A stretch of DNA of 64,000 nt from Sparassis latifolia (GCA_018466975.1 CM031559.1:1116001-1180000); one strand, 5' to 3'; positions 49,107-61,257 are shown, counted from the stretch's first letter. The notes: generated by a model not told the origin, from the letters alone. Translations and numbers: made by a program.

Positions 49107-49596
49107 CGTTCTTGAAGCTGTGATGGGCGTATGCCAGGTCTGTGCTAGTGTGCTATCTGGCTGAGACTTGCACTGACATGTAGTTTGCACGTACCCGGAT
49201 AGAATTGACATAGAGGTCACCCAGAATCTTGAGAGATCCGCTGATTGTTGGACTGGCTAGTTGTCTCGTATTAGTATGCCCACCGTCGATATATCTATGC
49301 ATCATTCCAAGTCTCCTTTTCGAATGCATGGTCGATGTCTCGTTACTGAGTCTGCTAGAAGGTTGCAGAGCCCCAACCATTCAGTGTGGCTTGAAGTTGA
49401 CGATCCGGCTGCTCCAATCCGTGTGATCCGCACGACGCGACTGTGTTTGGGATATGCAGATAGATGCTTTAGTTACGAGCAGTTCACACATGTCGTTGAG
49501 CACCTGCCGTGTCACGGTTGACGCAGTCGAGCATATAGGTCCTAACCCTAGAGTGGGGCTTGTGAGTCGTGCGCCACTCGCGCTCACTCTGCGGAC
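49107..49596. other. Intergenic, no gene seen
   Basis: It lies between the aegerolysin copy and the membrane protein gene and should contain the promoter of the latter. Nothing else is recognised. Confidence 0.5.
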
Positions 49597-51242
49597 ATGA
49601 GTTCGCTGAACAGCCCGCCGACGTCGTCCTCCGAGTCCAGCCCAGCGGCGGATACGTTCTCCACGCACCAGGCGACGCGCCCGCTGCCGTTCGTGCACCC
49701 GACCCGCGCCGTCTTCGCCGCCCATCCCCGGCCGCCCTCCGAGTCCTCCGTCGTCGGAGCGCACTGGTCTGCCCGCTCGTCCCGCAAGAACCGGTATCTG
49801 TCCCGGCCTCTCGCCGTCAAGCCACATCTGTCCGTCGTCCTCGAGCAGCGGCTGCACCACGCCCACGCCCGCTTCAAGCTCCACCTCGCCTGGGACCTCT
49901 CCTTCTGGGTCGCCCAAGTCTTCGTCCTCGGCTCCGCCCTCTGGGTCATCAACGCCTTCCTCCTGTATCTCCCCCTCCTCGATGTTGGCCCAGCCCACCC
50001 CGATGCCGCCGCATGGTGCGCCTTTGCTGGCGGGACGTTCTTCGAGGTCGGCGGCTACCTCATGGTCGTCGAGGCCCTCAACACTGGACACGAGCAGATG
50101 TTCGGCCCTGCTCTATGGGGGCTCGTCAGCGGCGAGGATTTTGATTCCGAGATGCCAGCCAAGCCCGTGCAGTTTCGCTGGTAGTGAGTATTCGCCCGTC
50201 CTTGCACGATTCGTTGCTCAAGAACTCTCAGTGGCGTGGGCTCCTGGCGCGAGCTCGGCTTCCTCGCCTGCTTCATCCAGATGATCGCCGCCACCGTCTT
50301 CTGGATATCCACCATGTAAGTATCTCGTTCTTATCGGTCCCGTTGGACTTGCAGCTGGAATTAACGAGATCTGGTCCGTATTCATGCACACGTTCCTCAA
50401 ATCCACTCACCCATCCTCCAGCACCGGCATTCCAGACGTGATTCACAACCTCAATACCGACCCTCCTACCGCCATCACCGATGTCTTCTTCTGGACCCCG
50501 CAGGTCGTCGGCGGGACAGGATTCTTCATCTCGTCCCTCTTCCTCATGCTCGAGGTCCAGCGCACGTGGTGGATTCCCAACATCGGGAGCCTTGGGTGGT
50601 GAGTATTTACTGCTTCTCCACATGTACCCTACACAGGGCATACCACCACGTCCCACCTTACGCATACCCCTTCGCGTCTCTCTTAATGTCTCTGCCCACG
50701 CCCTTCCCACTTTCCTTTTTCCACCCCTCCTCGTGTCCTCTTTCCTTGTTCCCTGTTCCTACTCGGCTCCGCTTCGAAGCTTGCTGCTGGTACGAATTTG
50801 ACTAACTACCTTGCCTAGGCATATCGGGCTGTGGAACCTGATCGGTGCCGTCGGCTTCACGCTCTGCGGTGCGCTTGGGTACGCTGCCGCCACCTCTACC
50901 AAGGTATGCTCTACTCTTCTGTTCAGCCTTCCCATCCCCTTAGTACATTCGCTCTTTCCTCGCTCGCTCGTCCATTCGCTTATGTTCGCCGTTTTCAATT
51001 CGCCCATTCCCCCTTCCTTTTACGCACACTTCGCGTGTCCACTCATGCTAACGTCCGCCCAGGCAAACTACCAGTCCGTACTCTCGACTTTCTGGGGCTC
51101 GTGGGCGTTCCTCATCGGGAGCACCATCCAGCTCTGGGAGACCCTCTGGCGCGAGGACCCCACAGCGCCCGCGCCTTCTTCCCGGGAAGGGAGAAGGGGA
51201 GCTAAGGGAAGGTGTGAGACCAGTGGACAGAAAGATTCATAG
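49597..51242 (+). CDS. Fungal integral membrane protein (unknown function)
   Basis: It starts MSSLNSPPTSSSESSPAADT (disordered and cytosolic). Hydrophobic helices follow in order: LSFWVAQVFVLGSALWVINA, CAFAGGTFFEVGGYLMVVEA, then after introns ELGFLACFIQMIAATVFWIS, FFWTPQVVGGTGFFISSLFL, HIGLWNLIGAVGFTLCGALG and TFWGSWAFLIGSTIQLWETL. The introns begin with GTGAGT or GTAAGT near 50184, 50317 and 50600, and there is a long pyrimidine-rich intron up to about 50818. About seven or eight membrane spans are expected. This arrangement occurs widely in filamentous fungi as an integral membrane protein, possibly YrhK-like. I cannot assign a substrate. Confidence 0.75.
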
Positions 51243-51783
51243 TGCGATGTGTGGACATTAATTACTGGTAACACACGAGTGCGTGCTAGACCTCTATACC
51301 AGGTTGTATTGCATACCTATGCCACATAATTGGCTTGCTGATCTCCACGTTGAGTTGGAGGTTCGGAAGAGAGTTCGTATGCTGTGCTTCGGAGCTTAGG
51401 TTATAGACATTTGCGCATGCGCTCTTTTTCTCAAAGGTTGAGGCACGTCATGACCTGACGGATGATTTTGCCGGAGTGACTTTACTGCAGTTCACTCAAT
51501 CGAAATGTGACCTTCGACGTCGAGCGTCGCCATGATCTTCAATGCTAAGCAAGCAATCACTAGAGTAACAGAAGATTGGTAACCTTCACACTTGATCCAC
51601 ATATTCCAACTTGAAACGAGCGAAGCCTGCGAAGACTTACATCAACCTCAGTGAGATCGGTTGTCTCGGAATCTGGTCTATTTTAACAAATACATCCACA
51701 GTGCAGCCAAAGAGTAACAGTGAACGTAACAAACCGAAAGGCCAAAAATACTTGGAGAGGCCCCAAAGATCGTTCCCAGGTCA
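51243..51783. other. Convergent intergenic region
   Basis: No gene seen between the membrane protein and the end of the NTPase gene. Confidence 0.55.
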
Positions 51784-54700
51784 TCAAGCAAATGGATCAT
51801 TATCATCAAGGGCGTCTTCCCCAATCATGCCCGTTTGTTCCTCGACGGCGTCTTCCCCGACCAGGAACGTTTCCTCATCGGGAACCTCTTCCTCTTGGAC
51901 TCTCGCCGGGTTAAGCTCCTTTTCGTCAATCCAATCATAACAATGTGACCCAACTTTCCAGTATGGCTTGAGGCGGCGAACAAACGTGAGATAAACATCA
52001 GCTTGTCGCGGATGTTCGTCTAGGAGATCTCTGCCACCCAGAAGGACCGCATAATGATGCTTGTTGTCGACCATATCGAACACTTTCTTTGAATATCCGA
52101 TGACGCTGATAGGGTAGCGGGGATGTACGCCTCTTTTGTGGTGAGGCGATCGGCCCTGAACGGTGAAGCGGGAAGGTGTGGAAAGTACGCCCTTCCTGCC
52201 CTTGTCTGCAGAAGCGTTTGGAGTTTGGGATAGTGCCGTCTTCGAAGCCTTGGTCTGCACTCCCAATTGCATAGAGATTGTTATGTATGGCCTATCGTCC
52301 ACCCTGCGACCCTTGGGGAAAAATCCTTTGCCATGTCGAATGGTCGCCTCGTCGACAACGATGACCTCCCTCCTCTCCTTGTTGCGTACTTGAATCAGAA
52401 TTCCCGACATAATTTCCTCGCACAGCTTATCGTCTTGAAGAACTACGGGCACGATACAATCGATCACGTCCTGGTTCGTCGAGCACTGGATAGCCATTCC
52501 ACGCACGACCGCGGCGTACGCTCCATAAGAGGTCGACGAGCTCTCGTCACCGTTCCTCGCGAAGTGGGTGAAGCGCACCTGCGCGTGCTTGAACGCGTCT
52601 TCAAACTTCTTTCCGCGAGAGTCGTTGTCGGGACAGCTCTGTTTCAAAATTTTCAAATTCTTCGGGCCGAACAAGGCCTCCAGGAAATCGAAGAGATGCA
52701 CAGACCGGCTGAAGGATAGATCAACTTGGTCGCGCTCGCAAGTCTTCTTCGCCGCTTTGTCGTAGGCTTGCACGAGAAGAAGTCGCATTACGAGTTCTCC
52801 TTTCTCTCCTTTCCCGATAAGACCATCAACGACGAAGTCCGCGAGCTGTTCGGGCACCGTTCGTTTCAGTTCGTTCATTGCTTGGGCAGCAGCTTCGGCT
52901 AGAATTGGCTCCGATGGGCATCCTGATCGAACGTATTCACGGTGTTTGGGAACACTGTATGCTATGCGCATATTCGCTTCAACCAATTGTGCCTCCATGC
53001 TTCGAGAGACTTCTCGCGTTGGCTCAAAATCTAGAAGTAAGCGTGTGCTGAGGGCAGCCAGAAGACCACGCTTGCTCTGGTCAATGTCCTCGGTGTATTT
53101 TTCCATGCCCATCAGCTTCATCCGTGCGAGCTCCAACAGCCATTTCTTCTCAACACCGCCTCGAAGTTGCGCACTCCAGCTGCAAACAGAGCTCAGATCG
53201 GCTTAAAATCCGCATGAATGAATAGCGCTCACAGAGGTCGGCCAAACATGGCCATAAATCCAATATCGGCAACTTCAGCAAGAGTCTTCTCCTTGGTGCC
53301 AAGGATAGGTTTGCCCTCTGGCAAGCAATCAAAAGGTAGCTCTGTATATGGAGGCTGAAGAGGGTCGCTCAACCCTTCGACTACGCGAGCCGAATGGTGT
53401 CTCTTCTGCGGAGGGGAAAACTTGGTGAGGTTGGAGTTCGTCGAAAGTGTGATGCAAAAGATGGGCAATGTTCTCAGCTGATTCAACGCACTGCATAATG
53501 CGTCGTAGCGATTCGTCTCTCCGATGTAAGCATCTGATAGTGAGTGCGCCTCGTCGAAATACAACACGATTCGTAGATCATGTCGTTCCGGTTGTCGATT
53601 CGTGAGCCGGTTAACCGTCTCTACCAATGCTTGGCCTTGTTGGATGGCATTTTGAGCGTGGTCTTTGAGATTTTTCCCAATTCCCGCAGGCTCACGTTTT
53701 TCGAGCCGCTACATCGCCGCATAAGTGATTATTCAGGAACGTTACAGAAGCATGAACTTACCGAAACAACATCGCTGTAAAGAACTTCTCGCTGGCCATT
53801 GACTTCTACAGAGTCTTGCTGTGGGTTGAGATATTCTCGCCAGGCTGCCGCGAGCTCCCGAGATGACTTGTACTTCTTGCGGTAGTGTGGCATCCTTTGG
53901 TCAAGATGTTCACGTACCACGATGAATAGCTGCTCAAAAAACTTGACATATGCAGCAACCACATCCAATTTGAACCACTCCGATTCTTTTGGCGAGTTGC
54001 TGCAGACATCGAGGAGATGAGCGCGGATAGCATCATCGGGGTGTGGGAAGGGGTGCCCTGTTGCGTTATCGTCTGTGATTTGGACATGTACAATAGCAAT
54101 GATCCTCACCACTTTCGACATTCTCCTCTCGGACGTTGAATGGAACGGTGAAAACAAGACTAGCCAGCTGATCTACAACTCGTGATTTCCCAGTTCCCGA
54201 GCTCTGAATAATGGGGACATAGTTGGCATACCCCTGGTCCCCGCGAGTGCGATTCATCTCTTTGATGGCATCCAAAAGCGCTACATGAGCGTTGCCAATG
54301 TAAGGACTATACCAAGCAGCCATTGTTGCTAGCCATGCACGTCAGCACCTTCAAAGTGTAGACAGTGGTATGAGGGTCACCTTGCTCTGAACGAAAACAC
54401 AGTAGGTATTAGAAAGTGCAGGAAACGACGGGAATTATTCACTTACTTTGCATCGTGATAGAATAAAAACGCTGATTTGCTCCACCGGTGGTTGGCTTTG
54501 TTCGACGCAGGATCTCTGTACGTTGAGTCTTAAGGTACGTGCTCAATAGGAAGCATATCAAGACGTACTTATGCACAAAATCCTGCAGAAGTCTTCATCC
54601 TTCAATGCCTTGCTGAGTTCAATGCGCAACTGATCGTTTTGCTGCAGCAACTTGCCAAGGAACTCGATATCGATAGCTTCTGGAATCATGTCCTCTTTGC

Positions 54701-54932
54701 ATTGCAACAGGATTTTGTTTAAAAGAGCTGCAGCAGATATACGACTGTTTTTCACCAATTCCGACGTGAGGCCAAAACTCTTGCACATCTCCAGCACTTC
54801 CGCGCCGAACACCTTGTGCTGTTCTCGCGTGTACGGGTCATCGACTAGCTCCAGTGTGTCTGAGAGGGTAGACTTATCACTCCGAGAGGAATCAGAGGTG
54901 AAAGACAGCGATTCTGCACGATTCAGAGGCAT
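51784..54932 (-). CDS. Crinkler-like P-loop NTPase with possible REase-fold C-terminus
   Basis: A large multi-exon protein. The first exon (to 54932) is MPLNRAESLSFTSDSSRSDK with a helical region ending at about 54570. Short exons then lead to MAAWYSPYIGNAHVALLDAI. The Walker A motif is YVPIIQSSGTGKSRVVDQLA (about 54180-54230). After EQLFIVVREHLDQRM and other helices comes the Walker B motif VLYFDEAHSLSDAY (about 53530-53570), with a sensor-like FCITLSTNSNLTKF. The C-terminal 450-residue frame holds GKGEKGELVMRLLLVQAYDK, and then CIVPVVLQDDKL with GILIQVRNKER. The last two resemble the acidic and Q-x-K-like strands of PD-(D/E)xK nucleases. The acidic tail is DDNDPFA. Crinkler-type proteins pair an NTPase with such a nuclease; that assignment is inferred. 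An earlier in-frame methionine at 55016 is possible. Confidence 0.7.
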
Positions 54933-55232
54933 AGTGCTCGAGGGAGGGAGGTTGAACGTAGGTAAGTTCAAGTTATGATGCGCGCCAGAGTGAAGCCACA
55001 ACCGCGCACGTTCCACGTGACAACAGCAGGCTGGCCCCGCGCACGAGGCTACATAGAAGTATCTTCATGGTTCAGAAAAACATCTGTTAACTCCACTATG
55101 TACTAGATTGTTACATACAAAGCTCTGACCAAGACTCGTTGAGGCCATTCACGAAGTCCCTTGCCACAGCTATGCAATCTTTGCCCGGTGCGGCGACTCG
55201 GGATCCCTTAGATCACTCCCGCCGCTTTTGTC

Positions 55233-55996
55233 TCATCCCCGGGCAGCTTCAAATTCGACTACCTCAGAAATGCGCGCGTGAGTGCCGGTGCCCCACCTGG
55301 CTTGATACGCATGTGCTGGCAGGCGTACCATACTACGCTCAGTGCAGTCGGTATAGAAACTGCCAGGATCGATGACCATGACCTTGTGTGCGGCGATCAG
55401 GACTGACTGTACTATAAGGATGTTGCAGAACGACTCCACCTTGATGGTCCACTCCGGATCCAGTTTTGCTACGAGTGACTTGGTGAAGCCGTCGATAGCT
55501 GCATAGATTTCCAACCGTCAATGTTCATTTACTCCTCTCGCGAGCTCTACTTACCGGTCATGGTTGCCACTAAGTATGGTAGAATCGGAGCACTTCTGAA
55601 AACTGCGATAGAACCGCTTGGCAGTATTCTCCCCCAGGAGGACTGCTAACCTCGTGAAAGACACGCACGGCCTCCCTGCTGACATTCGCAGCGCCCCAGA
55701 AATTGAGGTGAAACTGGGCCCGCGCGCATTTCTTCCGGCGCTCCCTCAGCCTCGTTCAGGGTGCTGTACCCAGCATTGTTGAATAGGACGTTAACGCACC
55801 CGAATGCTTCCACGACCTTTGCAAACGCGGCAGCAATTGCCAGCGCGTTCGAGATGTCGACCTGGACGACGAGCTTGCTCGTGGGGCATACTGCCGATAG
55901 GGAGGAGAGCGCGGATGGGTTCCTGAGATTCGTGACAGCAATGTCGCCGTCCTTGAGGACGTGCTCTGTTACAGCGCGCCTGAAGCGGACGAAGAG
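55233..55996 (-). pseudogene. Short-chain dehydrogenase/reductase, decayed
   Basis: Classical SDR pieces occur in order: RRAVTEHVLKDGD, LVVQVDISNALAIAAAFAK, VNVLFNNAGYSTLNEAEGAP (the NNAG motif), NFWGAANVSREAVRVF, AIDGFTKSLVAKLDPEW and VMVIDPGSF. The N-terminal Rossmann TGxxxGxG is not intact (LFVRFRRA is read where TGASSGFGRA is expected). The catalytic YxxxK is also spoiled, because EIYAAIDGFTK lacks about three residues including the lysine. Frame changes between pieces are only partly explained by introns. The gene is probably non-functional. Confidence 0.7.
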
Positions 55997-57490
55997 CTAG
56001 TGACTTAATTTTCCTCGGTGAGTTATATGTGTCATAGCTTAAGCTTACTCACTAAATCAAACTTTAGGCGACGACATCGATCTCTGTGAAGGCTGCCAGA
56101 CCTTGAGAAAGGATCCTTAGCCGATGCCTCTCTGCAGCATGGTGGCCATCTTTATACCGCGCTGGTCGTTCCCGAGCGCGGTCAAAGTACTTCACCGCTG
56201 CTCTTGTCATTGTGCAAGCGGCCAACATTGTGAGTTTGAGTACCTGGCTTATCAGTGACTCTGATTTTTGGCTCGGTTACTGTCAGTAATCCGTGCGATC
56301 TGGATGGAAAACTTGCCGGAGCCTCGGCCTGAGCATGACGCCTAAGCATGAACCTGGACGATTGTTCTCAGATGAATGCAAGTCGTTAATGCTGTGACAC
56401 CAGTGAAACAACATGCAATCAGGGAAAGTTCATATGCAAGCGGTACACCGAGTGACATTGACTCAAGAACTGTAGGCTGCATCTGCGGCGCCAGGCCGAT
56501 GACGTGTTTGTGTGACGATCTGACACGCGGTGCGGGCGCCTTGTGACGTACGCGTCTTGTTGGCACGTTCCTGTCTCAGAGGTACTCCCTGTCTTCTTCG
56601 TCCCCTGTCCCTTCTGGAACTGTCGTACACGCTCAGGATCTTATAACTTATCAATGTTATAGCATGTAGCAGCCGCGCATATGTATTAATGAGCCGACAT
56701 GGAACGGTGTCGTGGTTATCGTTGTTGAAGAGTGGTTTTCCACAATCTTTTAGACAACGTGGCCTCCCTACTAGCTGTGACAGTACTTGGACAAGACATC
56801 TGGTAGTTCCTTACCAAGCTTCCTTTTATTGTAGCGTCGTTGACCCTGACGGATTCTTCTTGTAGATGCTCTGTATACACCGGAGCTCGTGACTACTCCG
56901 CATCATCCAACCCGACACGCGTTAAAATGCTCAAAAAGCTCTCGTTGTTTGATTGATTTTTTGCCACCTGTTCAGATGCTTCAGAAACTGCCAGTTTATA
57001 GATTGAAGAGCGCACTATTCACTGGCTCAATTCCAAATACAGTATGGCGTATGCTCAGGTCGAAACTCTACTGCGCTTCCGCGCTTCCATAAAACTTTCT
57101 ATGGAGCTACACTGCGCCGACGAATGTTCCAGCCATAGAAGGTACGCACGACACCACCTTCATAGTAAAATTGTATGTATCTCATCACTAAACTTGGTGA
57201 TCCGCGGCATACTTATAGCTCTTGTAGCCTTCCTGATATCCGTGCTCCACAAACGTGAACATGCATGTATACACAATGCTATTCTTGGCGAAGGCAAGGC
57301 AAAAGGATTCTAGCGAAGAAGTGACGGTGGCAGTACCATGGCACAGCACGAGCTTGCAGGTGAACTCGGAGCAGTCCAGCCCGAAGTTCAGTCGTCTCTC
57401 ACTTACATAAAGGGGGTCTCGTCTCAGTCAAGGACCCATCCTAGCGGTGCACTCTTCCCCACGCCGTCTCTGCAACTTTGATATTTCACC
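55997..57490. other. Gene-free stretch
   Basis: No domain is recognised on either strand. It contains the promoter of the aegerolysin gene, with a TATA-like CATAAAGG at about 57404. Confidence 0.45.
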
Positions 57491-57964
57491 ATGGGCTACT
57501 CTCAATGGGTCTCTATCACGCTGCAGAACTCCAGCGGCCAAGATATCCAGACCGCGAACGTCAACCTGCCCTGGGGAAAGTTTTACGCAGGTGGGATCTA
57601 CCTTCTCGCCACGACACCTGTCTTGTACTGTAGCTGATGCTGTCATTGATGTGTGGGCACAGATGACAACAAGGGCCGTGATATCCCGGCGTCAAGCGTC
57701 GTCGATCAGGTCGTCCCCGCCGGCGATAGCTTTACCGTCTACTCGTGCGGGCGCGAGGACTCCCCGACAGGTACAGAAGGCTCGTTTGATGTCGTCGACG
57801 CGAGCTCGGGTGCCGTTATCCGCACGATCTCGTGGCACTGCCCCTACGTAGGTGATAACACTTTCAAGTTGTTGGACTCGAATGATGCATGGGCCGTGGA
57901 CACCTCGGGATTCTCGCAGCATGGTGCCCTTGGTCAGATCACGGTAGCGTTCAGCCAATTTTAG
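57491..57964 (+). CDS. Aegerolysin copy 2 (intact)
   Basis: Exon 1 (57491-57590, 100 nt) and exon 2 (57663-57964, 302 nt) give 133 residues, the usual family length. The start MGYSQWVSITLQNSSGQD and the WGKFYA block match the aegerolysin N-terminus. SCGREDSPTGTEGSFDVVD and SWHCPYVGDN are the core, and the C-terminus GALGQITVAFSQF is present. There is no signal peptide, as usual in the family. Aegerolysins bind sphingolipid- or sterol-containing membranes and can form pores only together with a MACPF partner. No MACPF gene is seen in this window, so a stand-alone lipid-binding role is possible. The shared 100-nt first exon and phase-1 intron show that the two copies arose by duplication. Confidence 0.93.
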
Positions 57965-58440
57965 AAGCGAGGGAAAGGTACGTGCTCGCGTTTGGGTGTT
58001 TGGGCATTTCTTTGAACTCACCGCTATGTTTTGTATTCCACGTAGAGATGTGAATTCTGTCAGTCGTGGCGCAGATGTGAGCTAAATGTACGATACTATT
58101 TCTTGGTCGAATTCAATATGTGTATTCATGCTGGATCGCGCATTCTGATAAACATACAAATGACATATGTGCATTCTTCTGTTGTGTACGTGTCTCCGCT
58201 CATGTCTCGACACGCCGTCGTATTGCTACTTTATCGGCTGTAGTTGAGTGTGACAAGTAGAGTGACGACCCTGCACGCGGTGTGCACGCCTTGTGACATA
58301 CGCGCCTTTTCTGTCACGATTCAGTACCGTGACCGGTCGGCTGCACTAGTACTCTCCATCTGTCTTCTATCTCCACATCTGTTACCGCTTCCGAAAGCTG
58401 TTGCACACTCTCATATTCTCTTACTGCTCATCAGTATTAT
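57965..58440. other. Intergenic, no gene seen
   Basis: 3' region of the aegerolysin and 5' region of the next gene. Nothing else is recognised. Confidence 0.5.
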
Positions 58441-59638
58441 TATGCCAGAGCATGCAGTGTCTGACCGTGTCACAAAATATCCTCAAAGTGAACAATCCCG
58501 ACGATGGGAGCTTTTGGCCCAGTCAGACCCGCGGTGTATCATCAGAGCATTGACTGTGCGGCCCCAGAATATGGCTTCCTTATCAAATGCAAAGTTGTTG
58601 GTGAGTTTATTGTTTTCTCTTATTCGTTTTCCCCATCATAAGTCCGATCCTGCAGGATTTCTACAATGCTCTAGTAGCCGTGGACAAGCTTGCCTTGGAG
58701 AATGAGCCAACATGGAACAGTCTCGTGGACATCGGCATCGTAGAAATTGTTAGTCAGAATCTCCTGGATGACATCGCCTCTCTACTTTCATCATCCCAGA
58801 GGGCAAAGCCCCAGTTCTCGCTGACTTTCATATTACATATTGTTGACCCCACATTCATCAAGATATAAGTGCTTCCTCTTGAGGTACTATACAATGCAAC
58901 CATCCACTTATCGATTCATCCCACGCCGATGTACGTGAAGTTACTCAAGACGTTCAAGAAGAGATGGGCCGAAATCACGACTTTTGTCAGACTCCCTATG
59001 TGCCATCTCGACTGAAGAACTGACCAATGTTCATGCAGTTATGGAAAGAACCAGGGTGTGCGCTCATTCGCCAAGAAGTCTATGAACCAGAGTGCACGGT
59101 AGTTGCCCAGATGATGAGCTACATGATCACCACTGATCCAACTTTCCTGGCATAAGCTCACCTTCACAAAATTTATGCTGATGCTCATGTGCTCACAGTG
59201 TCATGGATAACGAGAAGGACATGACAATCCAGGTCTTAACACGGCACTTCCTGCATGGCACCGGACACATAGATGCTATTCAGCCCTCGCTGTCGGACAA
59301 TGATGGAGCTGATCCGCCCCAAGGACCCGTGTCTGATCGTATACAGATCTACCAATCCCACTCCCCCTTCATTCATGTCCAAGATGATCCAAGGTGCATC
59401 GTCTCCAGAGAAACTGCTGAGTGGTGTGGCATCTCTCCTGGCACATTTTGACGGGGGCGATGCCCTGACGCTGGTAGACGTCCTCAGCCAAGTTTATGAC
59501 CTCACACGCATGCAGAATTCGGACATCGTCCACGCGTTCCATAAGCACCAGGCAATCTGGGATGCCCTCTTCGCACTCCTGCACTGCGCGGCCAATGGGA
59601 AAGACGCACCTGGGAACTTGTTCACTGGTGCAAGATGA
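58441..59638 (+). CDS. Unknown ARM-like Agaricomycete protein, probably truncated
   Basis: It starts MPEHAVSDRVTKYPQSEQSR. After an intron (about 58600-58655) it continues DFYNALVAVDKLALENEPTW, NSLVDIGIVEIVSQNLLDDI, then LPLEVLYNATIHLSIHPTPM, MYVKLLKTFKKRWAEITTFV and EPGCALIRQEVYEPECTVVA. It ends QAIWDALFALLHCAANGKDA at 59638. The layout resembles the helical N-terminal half of Agaricomycete proteins that usually end in a MYND zinc finger, but no MYND cysteines are visible. Frame changes near 58860 and 59270 need introns I could not fix. The gene is probably truncated or a pseudogene; the family call is tentative. Confidence 0.45.
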
Positions 59639-61257
59639 AGGTGAAGCATATCCATTCCGTAGGTACATATCCATAACTTAGGAGAATGCTTCACTGTAGT
59701 CAGGCCACATACTAAAAGGATGTAACACTGCATGAGTATGGTGGTTAAACAGAAGTGGAGAATGCTTTACAGAAGCATGGTGAAACAGTGACCGTCCGAT
59801 GAAAGAGCGGAGGAAAAGTGACTGCAAGTGAATTCATCAAGTTGTTCATCATATCTCGGCAGGTAATCGGAAGACATAACTGCATCTAACTATCTTGCGT
59901 AGTATTGCAACTAAGCTTATATTTTTAAGCACATACTCTCGGAGTGACTAAAGACTCTAGCTCGGGGGATAGAACTCTGGTTGTTCCGCATGACCCGAGA
60001 GCTAAAGTACGAAGCTGAACAAGTGAAGGTGAGGTAAAAACTGCTTGCTTCGGGACTATTGCTGCTGAATATACTGAGCGCTTTTTTGTTTCACATGCTG
60101 AATCTTCACATGTCACGCAAAGGCACCAAGTAAGCGCCTACTTTGCGGGGATACAAAGCAAGACTCGAGAGTCACTGACAATCTTGTCAGAAAAGCGAAG
60201 CATCAGTAAGGAACATACATAGGATAATGGAGGAGCCGGTATCACTGGGGCATGTATTTGACAAGTCTAAACATTGTATCTTGTACATCCGAATAAAGTC
60301 TCAATTGTCCTGGACCAATATCTCTGTGATGGCAACATCGGTAGCCATGCTCCTGAGAGTTATAAAGTGCTCCATTCACCATTACAGTAACGGGATCATA
60401 CTCACATGAAAGATACTTCCACCTCCATCTTCAATCACATTCATTGTCCCACTGAGTGAAACATGAGCACTGGAGAAGGCTCTCATCATGATAAGGAGAA
60501 ACATGTGGCATCATACCAAGATCCCCTATCACAGGTCTCATTGCGGCGGTTAGTCTGGTCAGAAAGAAACTGACATCTTTCGGAACAGACAACTTGGCGA
60601 GCGTTGTCTGCGGAGGGGTGTGTCTGTTGTCATGACACAGCAAATTGCATCAATCCAAATGAAGTATGGAGGTGGAACATCATGAATGTGTATCGGAGGC
60701 ATCGTACAGTTGTGAATGTAGAGCCAGAATTCCAATGAGTCTTGGCCTATCCGCTGCACTTCCTGGCAGGTGAGCTGTATCCCATGCATGTGGCTGAAAG
60801 TGGTCAGGGCAATGGGTCCTGCAAGCTGGAGATCTGCATGTGGTGTCCATCAAAGACAGAAAGCTCACGGTGAGCAAGATGATGACGGTAGTCGAAAACA
60901 GTAAATTCACTGATATACTGTGATTCCTGTTTCATGCACTGTATATCATGTCGTGCGGATCCATGTTAGGTATTTTTCGCTGAGATCTGCCCCATCAGCT
61001 TCAGGATCTAGTGTAGTTACACAGCTTGTCTCAGGGACAGCGACAGATCCAAGTTAAGAGACTTCGCATCATCTAGCTATGACTCTGTCTCGGTAAGAGC
61101 AGATTGCTGAGATGTGTTGGCAGGGAAGGTCTCTGGTGAGTCTGCAACATCGTCGGTAATGCAATGTTGCAGGACAGGATGAGATCGTTTGATTGCATAG
61201 GTAGCCCCCGATGCCAGTAGTGTCTAGTGCAAGGAATTAGTGGCGGTCTTGGTTAGG
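59639..61257. other. AT-rich stretch without a clear gene
   Basis: The minus-strand frame at 60559-60789 contains PPYFIWIDAIC, reminiscent of the HET-domain WiDaiCINQ motif, but no surrounding HET blocks are found. At about 59690-59790 the words AGAATGCTT and AACAGAAGTGGAG recur in slightly altered form. Confidence 0.4.

Noticed and set aside
49381..50091. A 236-codon minus-strand frame rich in Gly, Glu and Arg
   Set aside because: Antisense to the first exon of the membrane protein, which has clear transmembrane helices on the plus strand.
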